NCBI GenBank assembly: GCA_023418475.1
Contig: JAEZZO010000035.1
Span: 1 to 36,778, forward strand
From: Bacillota bacterium
GTDB lineage: Bacteria > Bacillota > Clostridia > Lachnospirales > Lachnospiraceae
Direction: 5' to 3'
Length of the DNA stretch: 36,778 nt
Shown here: piece after piece, positions 8,362 through 16,121 of the stretch
Numbering within the stretch: the first letter of the stretch is position 1
Layout of the letters: every line of letters starts with the position of its first letter
The notes under the pieces: model-generated
What the model was told of the DNA's origin: nothing
The model's database searches: none
What the model saw: only the letters and a program-made list of their open reading frames with translations
Translations under genes and position numbers: made by a program

Positions 8362-10353
8362 TTACTGTATTTCAGCTCCCGAAGGCATCGGCCTTTCCGG
8401 AATCATAAGAGCAAGCTTGCCCTCGGCATCCTCTGCGCATAAGAGCATTCCTTCTGATAAAATACCTGCGAGTGTAGCCGGTTTTAGGTTCACCACTACC
8501 ATAACCTTCTTTCCCACCATCTCTGCTGCCGAATAATGCGCCTTAATGCCGGATACAATCTGTTTTACCTGAGAACCGATTTTCACCTGGGAGCATAACA
8601 GCTTCTTTGATTTTTTCACTTCTTCGCAAGCTATGATCTCACCAATCTGAAACTGAAGCTTTGCAAAATCCTCATAGGTGATTTCCGGCTTCGCTTCCAC
8701 ATCAATTACCTCAGAGCCTTCTGCACCCTTTTCATCCTGTGTATTCTCATCCTTTGCTGCTTCTGTTAATGTTTCTTTCTTCTCTTCTTCCACTTTCTGT
8801 AGTACCTCCTTAATATCCAGTCTTGCAAATAAGATCTGCGGTGTTTCGGTAACCTTTGTTCCATCCGGATATAAGCCATAGCTTGAAAGCTCCTCCACCG
8901 ATCTTGCCTTAGCGGAAAGCTGGGCGAAAATTTTCTGTGCAGTTTCCGGCATGAAGGATTCTAATAGAGTAGCACCGATACAGATACTTTCTGTCAGATG
9001 ATAAAGCACAGTTTCCAGACGTGCCCTTTTCTCTTCGTCCTTTGCAAGTGCCCACGGCATTGTTTCATCAATATACTTATTGCAGCGTTTGAACAAGGTA
9101 AATATCTCACTGATTGCATCTGCTACACGAAGCTTTTCCATTTTAGCAGCTACCTTCTTTGGTGTCTCAAGTGCCAAAGCAATTAATTCTTCATCCACCG
9201 GCTCCGCCGCTCCGCCATTTCTTACCACTCCGCCAAAATACTTGTTGGACATGGATATCGTTCTGTTTACAAGATTACCAAGGGTATTGGCCAGATCAGA
9301 ATTAATTCTCTCAACAAGAAGTTCCCAGGAAATAATTCCGTCATTGTCAAATGGCATCTCATGAAGCACGAAATATCTGATAGCATCCACACCAAACAGT
9401 TTAACCAGATCATCCGCATAAAGCACATTTCCCCGGGATTTGCTCATCTTATCTCCTGCACTTCCTTGCAACAACCAGGGATGGCCAAATACTTGCTTGG
9501 GCAGCTCTACTCCAAGTGCCATTAACATAATCGGCCAGTAAATTGTATGGAAACGCAGGATATCCTTGCCGATCAAATGCAAATCAGCCGGCCAGAATTT
9601 CTGAAACTGCTCCGTACTGCTGCCGTCCGCATCATATCCGATACCAGTAATATAATTGCTTAGTGCATCCAGCCATACATATACAACATGTCTGTCATCA
9701 AAATCCACCGGGATACCCCACTTAAAAGAGGTACGGGATACACAAAGATCCTGAAGTCCCGGGAGGAGGAAGTTATTCATCATTTCGTTCTTTCTGGATT
9801 CCGGCTGGATGAATTCCGGATGAGTATTGATATGTCCAATCAAACGATCCGCATATTTGCTCATTCTTAAGAAGTAAGCCTCTTCCTTCGCGGGCTGAAC
9901 CTCTCTACCACAGTCCGGACATTTGCCGTCTACCAGCTGGGATTGTGTGAAGAAGGCTTCACAAGGAGTGCAGTACATGCCCTCATAATAACTTTTATAA
10001 ATATCATCCTGTTCATACAGCTTTTTAAAGATCTTCTGGATCTGCTTTTCATGATTTTTGTCCGTAGTACGGATAAATTTATCATAGGAGGTATTCATAA
10101 GATCCCAGATCTCCTTGATCTGTCCTGCCACCCCGTCAACGAATTCCTTCGGTGTAATGCCGGCCTCCGCCGCCTTTAATTCAATTTTCTGACCGTGTTC
10201 GTCTGTTCCGGTTTGGAAGAATACATCATAACCTTCAAATCTTTTAAAACGTGCGATACTGTCTGCCAGTACAATTTCATAGGTATTACCGATATGCGGT
10301 TTACCGGAAGTATAGGCAATCGCAGTTGTGATATAATATGGTTTCTTGCTCAT
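8362..10353 (-). CDS. metG: Methionyl-tRNA synthetase
   Basis: Cytosolic class I synthetase charging tRNA-Met with methionine. It shows the HIGH-type motif HIGN (20-23), a zinc-knuckle pair CTPC (128-131) and CPDC (145-148), and KMSKS (302-306). A C-terminal tRNA-binding (OB-fold) domain starts around residue 555 (YEDFAKLQFQIGEI), after an acidic, Lys/Glu-rich linker. With the ATG at 10353 the protein has 663 residues, the expected length. The frame is open for 28 more codons upstream, but only the start at MSKKPYYI agrees with the family and has an AAAGGATG site. A T-box leader and a consensus promoter precede it. Confidence 0.95.
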   Translation of the reverse strand: MSKKPYYITTAIAYTSGKPHIGNTYEIVLADSIARFKRFEGYDVFFQTGTDEHGQKIELKAAEAGITPKEFVDGVAGQIKEIWDLMNTSYDKFIRTTDKNHEKQIQKIFKKLYEQDDIYKSYYEGMYCTPCEAFFTQSQLVDGKCPDCGREVQPAKEEAYFLRMSKYADRLIGHINTHPEFIQPESRKNEMMNNFLLPGLQDLCVSRTSFKWGIPVDFDDRHVVYVWLDALSNYITGIGYDADGSSTEQFQKFWPADLHLIGKDILRFHTIYWPIMLMALGVELPKQVFGHPWLLQGSAGDKMSKSRGNVLYADDLVKLFGVDAIRYFVLHEMPFDNDGIISWELLVERINSDLANTLGNLVNRTISMSNKYFGGVVRNGGAAEPVDEELIALALETPKKVAAKMEKLRVADAISEIFTLFKRCNKYIDETMPWALAKDEEKRARLETVLYHLTESICIGATLLESFMPETAQKIFAQLSAKARSVEELSSYGLYPDGTKVTETPQILFARLDIKEVLQKVEEEKKETLTEAAKDENTQDEKGAEGSEVIDVEAKPEITYEDFAKLQFQIGEIIACEEVKKSKKLLCSQVKIGSQVKQIVSGIKAHYSAAEMVGKKVMVVVNLKPATLAGILSEGMLLCAEDAEGKLALMIPERPMPSGAEIQ

Positions 10354-10552
10354 TTTTCTTTCATCCTTTCTATATAAACTTTCATAAGAATTACAAATCG
10401 ATATCGTTATCCCGTTTTCGAATATAGCAAATACCAATAAGCTTTCTGTTTAACTTATGCTCATGATAAATGCATTGACCTGATTTTTCTGCATTTGCCC
10501 TCATAGAATTGCCACTTCTATAGATATTTTACCCATTTTTTCTAAAGACAAC

Positions 10553-10590
10553 AAAAAACTCCCATCCTTAAATTACTTTAAAGACGAGAG
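10553..10590 (-). terminator. T-box regulated terminator
   Basis: On the minus strand CTCTCGTCTTTAAA (10590-10577) pairs over 14 positions, several as G-U, with TTTAAGGATGGGAG (10572-10559) around a 4-nt loop. Six U follow (10558-10553). Its 5' arm is the same sequence that pairs with ACGGGAG next to the T-box, so the two structures exclude each other. Confidence 0.82.
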
Positions 10591-10880
10591 AAGCTCCCGT
10601 GGTACCACTTTAATTTACTTCTACCCTGCGGTAAAAGCCTTATTCCCTGCAATATCTACAGTTTAGCATACTAACGGTTGCCTCCGTCGCAGCCTAAGAC
10701 ACAGAATGGGCAGATAAACAATTCCCCTGCCGCCTGTCAGTCCTCGGTGCAAAGCTCCAAGACCATCTTCAGCAGCTTCTTCGTGCCTGTTACGAAACAG
10801 TCAGGAATTATTCCGTCTCCCCTTCTCAGCATTCCCAGGGTTCTCTGTTAACCGTTTCACTGCTTACTCTTCTTTTCATA
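10553..10880 (-). promoter_or_regulatory. T-box leader of metG
   Basis: On the minus strand a leader of about 330 nt ends with the T-box core AAAGTGGTACCACGG (10612-10598), the element that binds the free tRNA acceptor end. The helix ACGGGAG/CTCTCGT just after it excludes the terminator stem that follows. Upstream, AGAGA and GCTGAGAAGGGG (about 10845-10818) fit the apical part of Stem I. A Met specifier (AUG) could not be placed with confidence in the expected loop near 10803-10816. Uncharged tRNA would favour readthrough into metG, which begins 200 nt downstream. Confidence 0.8.
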
Positions 10881-10903
10881 GCCTTTATTCATATTTATGT
10901 CAA

Positions 10904-10932
10904 AGTATACCATGCGTATTATACTTTGTCAA
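10904..10932 (-). promoter_or_regulatory. Promoter of the T-box-metG unit
   Basis: On the minus strand TTGACA (10932-10927) and TATACT (10909-10904) are 17 bases apart. The start would be near 10897, just before the T-box leader. The promoter is overlaid by an inverted repeat CAAAGTATA (10901-10909) / TATACTTTG (10920-10928), which may be chance or an operator. Confidence 0.85.
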
Positions 10933-11055
10933 AGGCTTTCTCGGTCGCTTTCCCTTATCTATGTCTGCTCTCCCCCATCTATTTGCTTAATAAACTGGTT
11001 ACTGCAATCGTAATTAACTTTATTTACAATTACCATAGTATTTTATTAGTGTGCA

Positions 11056-11064
11056 TGATATAAT
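11056..11064 (+). promoter_or_regulatory. Extended -10 promoter before the CapA-like gene
   Basis: TGATATAAT (11056-11064) is a perfect TGnTATAAT extended -10 element, 56 bases before the ATG at 11121. The -35 region at the right distance is poor (TAGTAT), as often found with extended -10 promoters. Confidence 0.6.
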
Positions 11065-11120
11065 GAGGATAATTCCTGTAAATGATTGGAATAACCTATG
11101 AGATGTTATAAGGAGTATAT

Positions 11121-12458
11121 ATGGAAAAATCCCTCACTGTAAAATCTATCGAAAAAGCAAAAATGTATCCTATCATCTTCCTGATGTTATTATTCTCCCT
11201 GCTGCTATTTTCGGGGTGTCAGACAAAAGGCAAGCCAGTACCCGCAGTTGGAAATGAACCAACTTTAGCCGCCGAGAGTGCGTCAAATAATTCCGATATC
11301 TCTGTCACTAATAAAACAGACCTTTCAACGGGAAATATAACTTCTAAGAGCCATCAATCCATAACTATTTCAAGTGCTTCGAATGAATCAACCTCTGCCA
11401 TTTCTGATAAGGCGGTTTCCGGGAAAGATAAGAGGACTTCCGTTACACTGCTTGCTGTGGGTGATAACCTTATACACACACAGGTAGTCCAGAGCGGAAA
11501 GAGAAGGGATGGAACCTATAATTATGATTTTTTATATAAAAATATAAAAGCTGATGTATCAGCAGCTGATATTGCAATTGTAAACCAGGAAACCATTCTT
11601 GGAGGAAAATCCCATCCTCATTCCGGCTACCCCAACTTTAATTCTCCGACAGAAATCGGCGATGCTTTAGTGGATACCGGCTTTAATGTGGTACTTCATG
11701 CAACAAATCATGCCATGGATATGCGTACCGGAGGAATTTATCATACACTTGCTTTTTGGGACAGACATCCGGATATTACTGTGCTGGGAATTCATAAAAC
11801 GAGAAAGTCTTATGATACGATTAAAATGATAGAAAAGAATGGTATTAAAATCGCTCTGTTAAATTACACTTATGGATTAAACGGATATACTCTACCGAAG
11901 GATAAGCCGTACCTGGTTAACCTGCTGGATAAAAAGAAGATGGAAAAGGATATTAAAGAAGCGAAATCAAAAGCCGATTTTACTATCGTATTCCCTCATT
12001 GGGGAACAGAATATATGTATCAGCCCAGTAAAATGCAAAAGGAATTAACAGATTTCTTTTATAATCAGGGAGTTGATCTCATTATCGGCTCGCATCCACA
12101 TGTCCTGGAACCCGTTAAATGGATCGAGACGAAGAAGGAACACCGTATGCTTGTTTATTATTCACTCGGCAATTTTATTTCTTATCAAAAGGAAGCACCC
12201 AGAATGCTTGGCGGTATGGCAAAAGTAACTATAACTAAGGCTTCAGCAGGCACTTATATCACAGATGCATCCATTACTCCGATCGTCACTCACTATGAAA
12301 ATGGCCCGGCCAACTACCACTATGCGATTTACAAGCTTAAGGATTATAATGCAAAGCTGGCGAAAAGCCACGGCGTGTCAGACATAGCCCAGCAAGGTTC
12401 CCTGTCCTATCCGGGACTTTGCAAACTTGCAAAGCAAATACTTGGTCCCTGGTACTAA
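11121..12458 (+). CDS. CapA/PGA_cap family lipoprotein
   Basis: Predicted surface lipoprotein of 445 residues. A signal peptide with a hydrophobic core at 16-31 ends at the lipobox FSGC (Cys33), followed by a Ser/Thr-rich linker to about 105. The CapA domain, a metallophosphatase-like fold linked in some bacteria to poly-gamma-glutamate capsules, shows VGDNLIH, the NQET motif, ATNHAMD, FPHWGTEY and GSHPHV. Conserved Asp, His and Asn residues are present, so catalysis is plausible. The ATG follows AAGGAG by five bases. No capB, capC or other capsule gene is nearby, so the link to poly-glutamate is not supported. A solitary cell-surface hydrolase is as likely. Confidence 0.85.
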   Translation: MEKSLTVKSIEKAKMYPIIFLMLLFSLLLFSGCQTKGKPVPAVGNEPTLAAESASNNSDISVTNKTDLSTGNITSKSHQSITISSASNESTSAISDKAVSGKDKRTSVTLLAVGDNLIHTQVVQSGKRRDGTYNYDFLYKNIKADVSAADIAIVNQETILGGKSHPHSGYPNFNSPTEIGDALVDTGFNVVLHATNHAMDMRTGGIYHTLAFWDRHPDITVLGIHKTRKSYDTIKMIEKNGIKIALLNYTYGLNGYTLPKDKPYLVNLLDKKKMEKDIKEAKSKADFTIVFPHWGTEYMYQPSKMQKELTDFFYNQGVDLIIGSHPHVLEPVKWIETKKEHRMLVYYSLGNFISYQKEAPRMLGGMAKVTITKASAGTYITDASITPIVTHYENGPANYHYAIYKLKDYNAKLAKSHGVSDIAQQGSLSYPGLCKLAKQILGPWY

Positions 12459-12630
12459 TACTTCCGGCGTAAATGTCATTTCATGATATACCCTGCAAAC
12501 ACCTAATACAGGTTATGAATGTAGATACGCTTATAATCCATCAGGCAAATGAATTTTAGGCTCTTGCCGGGCTAATCACTCTATTTATTACCCACTATTT
12601 TAGCTGGCAGTGCAAGAATGAATAGAATCG

Positions 12631-12689
12631 AAATAAGGTTGACCAAAAAGGTATGTCCCCGTTTACATACGTTTTAGTCAACCTTATTT
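12631..12689 (+). terminator. Long hairpin, possible terminator or REP-like repeat
   Basis: AAATAAGGTTGAC (12631-12643) pairs perfectly with GTCAACCTTATTT (12677-12689). The stem continues inward through A/T runs and GTATGT/ACATAC, forming one 59-nt palindrome with an 8-nt loop. It lies 170 bases after the CapA-like gene and is followed by a short T-run, so it may terminate it. The near-symmetry and the distance also fit a REP-type repeat. The stretch 12459-12630 shows no gene. Confidence 0.5.
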
Positions 12690-13099
12690 TATAAATCTAC
12701 CCTCTCGCTTCCCCAGCTTCATCCTCTGGATAATACCTTCTCGCGTACTAACCTCATTTAGAGTACCAAACTTTCGTCATTATGTCAATACTCTTTCTTA
12801 TTTTTCTTTCGTTTTTTGTTATAATGCATAAGTTCATATATTTCAGATGACTTTGCATGTCAATTCAATCAGATTTGTTCAATTTTACATTCATTTATTA
12901 TGCATGTTTTTTGGTACTTGATGTACATGTCCCGAACATGAAACTGTAATGGTACAGATCAAATATTAACCTGTTACCATACTAGCGCATCTCTTTGTTT
13001 CAACCAGGCAAATAGATTTTCAAGACTTCAGCTACTCCCCGTCTACATACCATTGCTGTGAATTTAACTGGGGAGTAAATTGTAACTTTCGTTAAATAC
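12690..13099. other. Intergenic stretch without a recognisable gene
   Basis: No ORF with a ribosome binding site or family resemblance is seen on either strand. The only structure of note is an 8-bp perfect inverted repeat TACTCCCC (13033-13040) / GGGGAGTA (13070-13077), 23 bases before the promoter at 13100. That position would suit an operator or upstream terminator, but this is not established. Confidence 0.4.
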
Positions 13100-13127
13100 T
13101 TGACACCCTTCTTTTTCCTGCTATACT
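13100..13127 (+). promoter_or_regulatory. Promoter of the 13265 gene
   Basis: TTGACA (13100-13105) and TATACT (13122-13127) are 16 bases apart. The predicted start near 13134 leaves a leader of about 130 nt that holds a large imperfect palindrome. Confidence 0.75.
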
Positions 13128-13145
13128 TAAGAAATCGATAATCTT

Positions 13146-13227
13146 TATAATATAAGAGGCTTTTTATGAGCGTAAAATTCCAGGTCTGATACTTAGGATT
13201 CTAACGAAAAAAGCCCTCATTATAATA
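13146..13227 (+). repeat. 82-nt imperfect palindrome in the 13265 leader
   Basis: The arms around GAGGCTTTTT (13156-13165) and AAAAAAGCCCTC (13207-13218) pair and extend outward through AT-rich TATAAT/ATTATA sequence. Inside, CGTAAAATTCC and GGATTCTAACG pair partly. A seven-codon ATG ORF (13166-13189) lies in it. No U-tract follows on the plus strand, so it is not a simple terminator. It may be a regulatory RNA fold or a miniature repeat. Confidence 0.45.
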
Positions 13228-13264
13228 GCTTACTTAACAAGTGAGAAGGATAGGGTGATGTAGG

Positions 13265-14002
13265 TTGGATAAACAATTGTTTGTGCAAATGTGTGATGAA
13301 GTAATCGGCCAGCAGCAGGGATTGAATGGCATAGGCACCTTAAGCGAAAAAACCGTACATTCCGTACTGAAGAGCTATCTATCTCCCAATCCGGTCAATC
13401 ACGAGATAAAGGTTGGCAATTTTGTTGCCGATATCTATACCGGCGATGAAATTATAGAAATACAAACCCGCAATTTTGATAAACTAAGAAGAAAGCTTGA
13501 AGCCTTTTTAGCAATTGCACCGGTTACCATTGCCTATCCTATCCCCAATAAGAAGTGGATCCGTTGGGTTAATCCACAAACCGGCGAAATTAGTCCACCT
13601 CGCAAATCTCCAAAAACAGGCACCCCATATTATATTTTTCCTGAGCTGTATAAAATAAAGAATTATCTAAATCATCCAAATCTTACGCTTCGAATTTTCC
13701 TGATCAATCTGGAGGAATACCGTTTTCTGGACGGATGGAGCCAGGATAAGAAGAAGGGTTCCACTCGTTGTGACCGTATTCCAACTGAATTAGTGGAAGA
13801 ATTCGTGATTACAAAGCCTTGCGATTATCATTTATTTATCCCGAAGGAACTAAACAGCAGCTTTACTTCCCGGGAATATAAAAAAGCTTCCGGGCTGCCT
13901 ATGCATCATGCACAAACAGCTTTAAATATTCTTTATTATGTCGGTGTGGTAGAACGGATCGGTAAAAAGGGGAACTCCTTTCTCTACAGCAGAATATCTT
14001 GA
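13265..14002 (+). CDS. Unrecognised protein: nuclease-like N-terminus, winged-helix C-terminus
   Basis: I do not recognise this 245-residue soluble protein. The segment around residues 47-68 (HEIKVGNFVADIYTGDEIIE then IQT) places Glu47, Asp56 and Glu65-x-Gln67 as in PD-(D/E)xK-type nuclease cores, where Gln can replace the Lys. Residues 195-245 (SREYKKASGLPMHHAQTALN, then a hydrophobic and basic stretch) look like a winged helix-turn-helix. The middle is basic and aromatic. The start is a TTG, and the best Shine-Dalgarno (AAGGA, 13246-13250) is 14 bases away, so the true start could be TTG 13277 or GTG 13283. It has its own promoter and leader and no functional neighbour. DNA binding is a guess from fold hints. 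Confidence 0.7.
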   Translation: MDKQLFVQMCDEVIGQQQGLNGIGTLSEKTVHSVLKSYLSPNPVNHEIKVGNFVADIYTGDEIIEIQTRNFDKLRRKLEAFLAIAPVTIAYPIPNKKWIRWVNPQTGEISPPRKSPKTGTPYYIFPELYKIKNYLNHPNLTLRIFLINLEEYRFLDGWSQDKKKGSTRCDRIPTELVEEFVITKPCDYHLFIPKELNSSFTSREYKKASGLPMHHAQTALNILYYVGVVERIGKKGNSFLYSRIS

Positions 14003-14116
14003 CAGCAAATAGCAGAATACCTAGATAAAACTAATGCTTATAATAATAAAATGATATAGTATAACCAACACAAGTAAAAGTCAGATTTTGTATTTATAGA
14101 TGCAATCGTATTAAAA

Positions 14117-14533
14117 TTACATATTTTCGCCGGATAAATTATTATATATTTTAATGATTATATAGCCCTGCTCTTCCTCTACCGTTCCAGACAGATCCGC
14201 ATTTTCCAGCCACTTTAGTGTCGTGCTGTCCGTTAAAATTCTCGGTTTTGTTACAAGCAGTGCACAATCTTCCTGTAAAACGGCTTGATTTTCAACAAAG
14301 ATGCGGCAGCTGCAGTCCGAGGCATCCTTACCTTCCAAAATGTATCTCGCAGAAAGACTTTTATTTTCATGTTGATACTGTACTTGAGTATCCACTCCTC
14401 CCGGCAATACCTTCCCCCTAAAATTGGCACAATCGCAATCCCCATGAAATAGAAGCATTGTTGCTGTTCCGGCGCCACCCTTTACCTCATATATTTCATC
14501 CAGTTTAATCTTAAATTCCAGTACTTTTTCCAT
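14117..14533 (-). CDS. DUF3237-like small protein rich in cysteine pairs
   Basis: A 138-residue soluble protein. The region LPGGVDTQVQYQ...LSARYILEG matches the core pattern of DUF3237 (GGVD, then an aromatic or Gln, then ARY-LE), a small beta-barrel family of unknown function. Two Cys-x-Cys pairs (C33/C35 and C74/C76) and C90 are unusual and could bind a metal. The ATG follows AGGAG (minus strand, near 14541) by a normal distance. It stands alone between convergent and divergent genes. The second palindromic repeat element lies 30 nt upstream of its start. No terminator was recognised after it. Confidence 0.65.
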   Translation of the reverse strand: MEKVLEFKIKLDEIYEVKGGAGTATMLLFHGDCDCANFRGKVLPGGVDTQVQYQHENKSLSARYILEGKDASDCSCRIFVENQAVLQEDCALLVTKPRILTDSTTLKWLENADLSGTVEEEQGYIIIKIYNNLSGENM

Positions 14534-14550
14534 ATAAGCTCCTATCGTAT

Positions 14551-14686
14551 TATCTTATCTAGTTAGGATGCGAGTGCCAAAAGTCAGATTTAATCATTGA
14601 ATTGAATATATATGCAGCCATATTCAACAAATATAATTTTTGATGAATTTTGACACTCGAATCCTATATATAATACATCCTGATAA
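14551..14686. repeat. Palindromic intergenic element, copy B
   Basis: Terminal repeats TTAGGATGCGAGTG (14563-14576) and CACTCGAATCCTAT (14654-14667) pair with one internal mismatch. Next to them AAAA/TTTT arms continue the stem. The core TTGAATATATATGCA at about 14602-14616 and the following ATATTCA form a hairpin like that of copy A at 7981-8137. It lacks the GC-rich 45-nt insert of copy A. One stem pair that is T-A in copy A is C-G here. Confidence 0.65.
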
Positions 14687-14859
14687 ACCAGTTGTTTAAT
14701 TATATCAGGTATTTATAACCACTTTACCATATTTGATGAAATGTTAAAACCACTAAATAATGATTGATTTTACAATTGATTTACTACTGTTCACTCTTAT
14801 TAGAGTTGAACTTTATTTTGAAATTTGTTCAAATTTATTTTATTATATTCGCTATTCTG

Positions 14860-14868
14860 TGTTATACT
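14860..14868 (+). promoter_or_regulatory. Extended -10 promoter before the S1-domain gene
   Basis: TGTTATACT (14860-14868) fits TGnTATAAT with one change. It lies 110 bases before the ATG at 14978. The -35 position is weak (TTATTA). The AT-rich region 14687-14859 shows no gene. Confidence 0.45.
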
Positions 14869-14977
14869 AATCTTAATCTGTTAAGATACATATTAAAGGT
14901 ATTCATGCGACAAAAGATTTTTCAGTATTACTATTTATCTGTTTCGCAATACCTGGAATGAAAGGAGACCAAGCATC

Positions 14978-16003
14978 ATGAATGAAGAAATGAATAGCCC
15001 TATTGAAAATGTAACTTCAGCAGAAATGACTCCTGCACCTCAGGATAATCTCTCGACAGCTGAAGGCCTGGTTGAAACGGAAGTTATTCCTGAGGTTGTT
15101 CCTTCTATGGATGAATTTAAGGATGAAATTGCACGTTCTTTTAAGAAGATAAAGGAAGGTGACATTTTAACCGGCACTGTGATCGGAATATCCGAAGCAG
15201 AAGTAATATTGGATCTTGGCTACTATGCCGAAGGGATAATAAAACTGGAGGAATTAAGCAATGATCCCGGTTTTTCGATCAAAGCAGATGTTAAGCTCGG
15301 CGAAGAACTATCTGCAACCGTCTTACAGGAGGATGATGGACATGGCAATATCTTGCTCTCGAGAAAGCAGGCTGATGATGTCCTTGCCTGGGATCATCTT
15401 ATAGCAGCCATGAACACGAAAAAAATATTTACCGTGAAAATCTCTCAGGCGGTAAATGGCGGTGTTGTAACTTATCTCCACGGAATTCGTGCGTTTATCC
15501 CGGCTTCCCAATTATCCTTAACCTATGTGGAAGACCTCTCCTCGTGGGTTGGGAAAGAAGTGAATGCCATAGTTATCACCGCATCGGCGGAGAATAAGAA
15601 GCTTGTCCTATCTGCCAAGGAAGTGGAGCGTGATATCGAAAAGAAGGATAAAAAAGACAAAATATCTCATCTGCAAACAGGTATTGTTACAACCGGTACC
15701 GTAGAAAAGATTACTGCATATGGCGCTTTTGTTAACATTGGTGAAGGTCTTAGCGGACTGGTTCATATCTCACAGATCTGCGGCAGAAGAATTAAATCCC
15801 CTAATGAGGTGATAAAAGAGGGCGAGACTGTCACGGTTAAAATCCTTGAAATAAAAGATGGGAAAATCAGCCTCAGTATGAAGGCTGTTGAAGAGAAGGA
15901 AGTTGTTGTTGAGGATATTGAAGAAACCCCCTCTTCCTATTCCAGCGGGGAAGAAGCAACCACCGGTCTGGCTGCATTGCTTAAGAATATAAAGCTGAAA
16001 TAG
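14978..16003 (+). CDS. S1 RNA-binding domain protein (ribosomal S1-like)
   Basis: A 341-residue RNA-binding protein with an acidic N-terminal tail (1-50) and three S1 OB-fold repeats at about 60-130, 138-212 and 228-306. The third is the most typical, with GTVEKITAYGAFVNIGEG and GLVHISQI. Clostridia carry short S1-like proteins with fewer repeats than the six of Escherichia coli S1. They are thought to bind mRNA or ribosomes. The C-terminus is Glu/Ser-rich. The ATG is preceded by AAAGGAGA (14960-14967). A clear terminator follows, so it is transcribed alone. Whether it is the functional ribosomal S1 of this organism cannot be decided from the window. Confidence 0.82.
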   Translation: MNEEMNSPIENVTSAEMTPAPQDNLSTAEGLVETEVIPEVVPSMDEFKDEIARSFKKIKEGDILTGTVIGISEAEVILDLGYYAEGIIKLEELSNDPGFSIKADVKLGEELSATVLQEDDGHGNILLSRKQADDVLAWDHLIAAMNTKKIFTVKISQAVNGGVVTYLHGIRAFIPASQLSLTYVEDLSSWVGKEVNAIVITASAENKKLVLSAKEVERDIEKKDKKDKISHLQTGIVTTGTVEKITAYGAFVNIGEGLSGLVHISQICGRRIKSPNEVIKEGETVTVKILEIKDGKISLSMKAVEEKEVVVEDIEETPSSYSSGEEATTGLAALLKNIKLK

Positions 16004-16027
16004 TAATCATTTTTATCAATATCAAAT

Positions 16028-16069
16028 AAGCTTCGGAGCAATGTCCCTAGTACATATCCTCCGAAGCTT
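16028..16069 (+). terminator. Intrinsic terminator after the S1-domain gene
   Basis: AAGCTTCGGAG (16028-16038) pairs perfectly with CTCCGAAGCTT (16059-16069) around a 20-nt loop, followed by TTCT. It lies 25 bases after the stop. Confidence 0.8.
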
Positions 16070-16121
16070 TTCTATCATTTATTATTTTAGAAAAGGTTAA
16101 CTATGAAAGCTAACTTTGTAA

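Noticed and set aside
10354..10437. 28-codon N-terminal extension of metG
   Set aside because: It does not match the family, and the ATG at 10353 has the ribosome site and starts exactly at the conserved N-terminus.
12690..12790. Possible minus-strand transposase remnant near the 59-nt palindrome
   Set aside because: Short protein-like fragments are interrupted by several stops in every frame and I cannot match them to a transposase.
14764..14961. 65-codon ORF before the S1-domain gene
   Set aside because: It spans the likely promoter of that gene, is composed of AT-driven Leu/Ile/Tyr codons and lacks a ribosome site.
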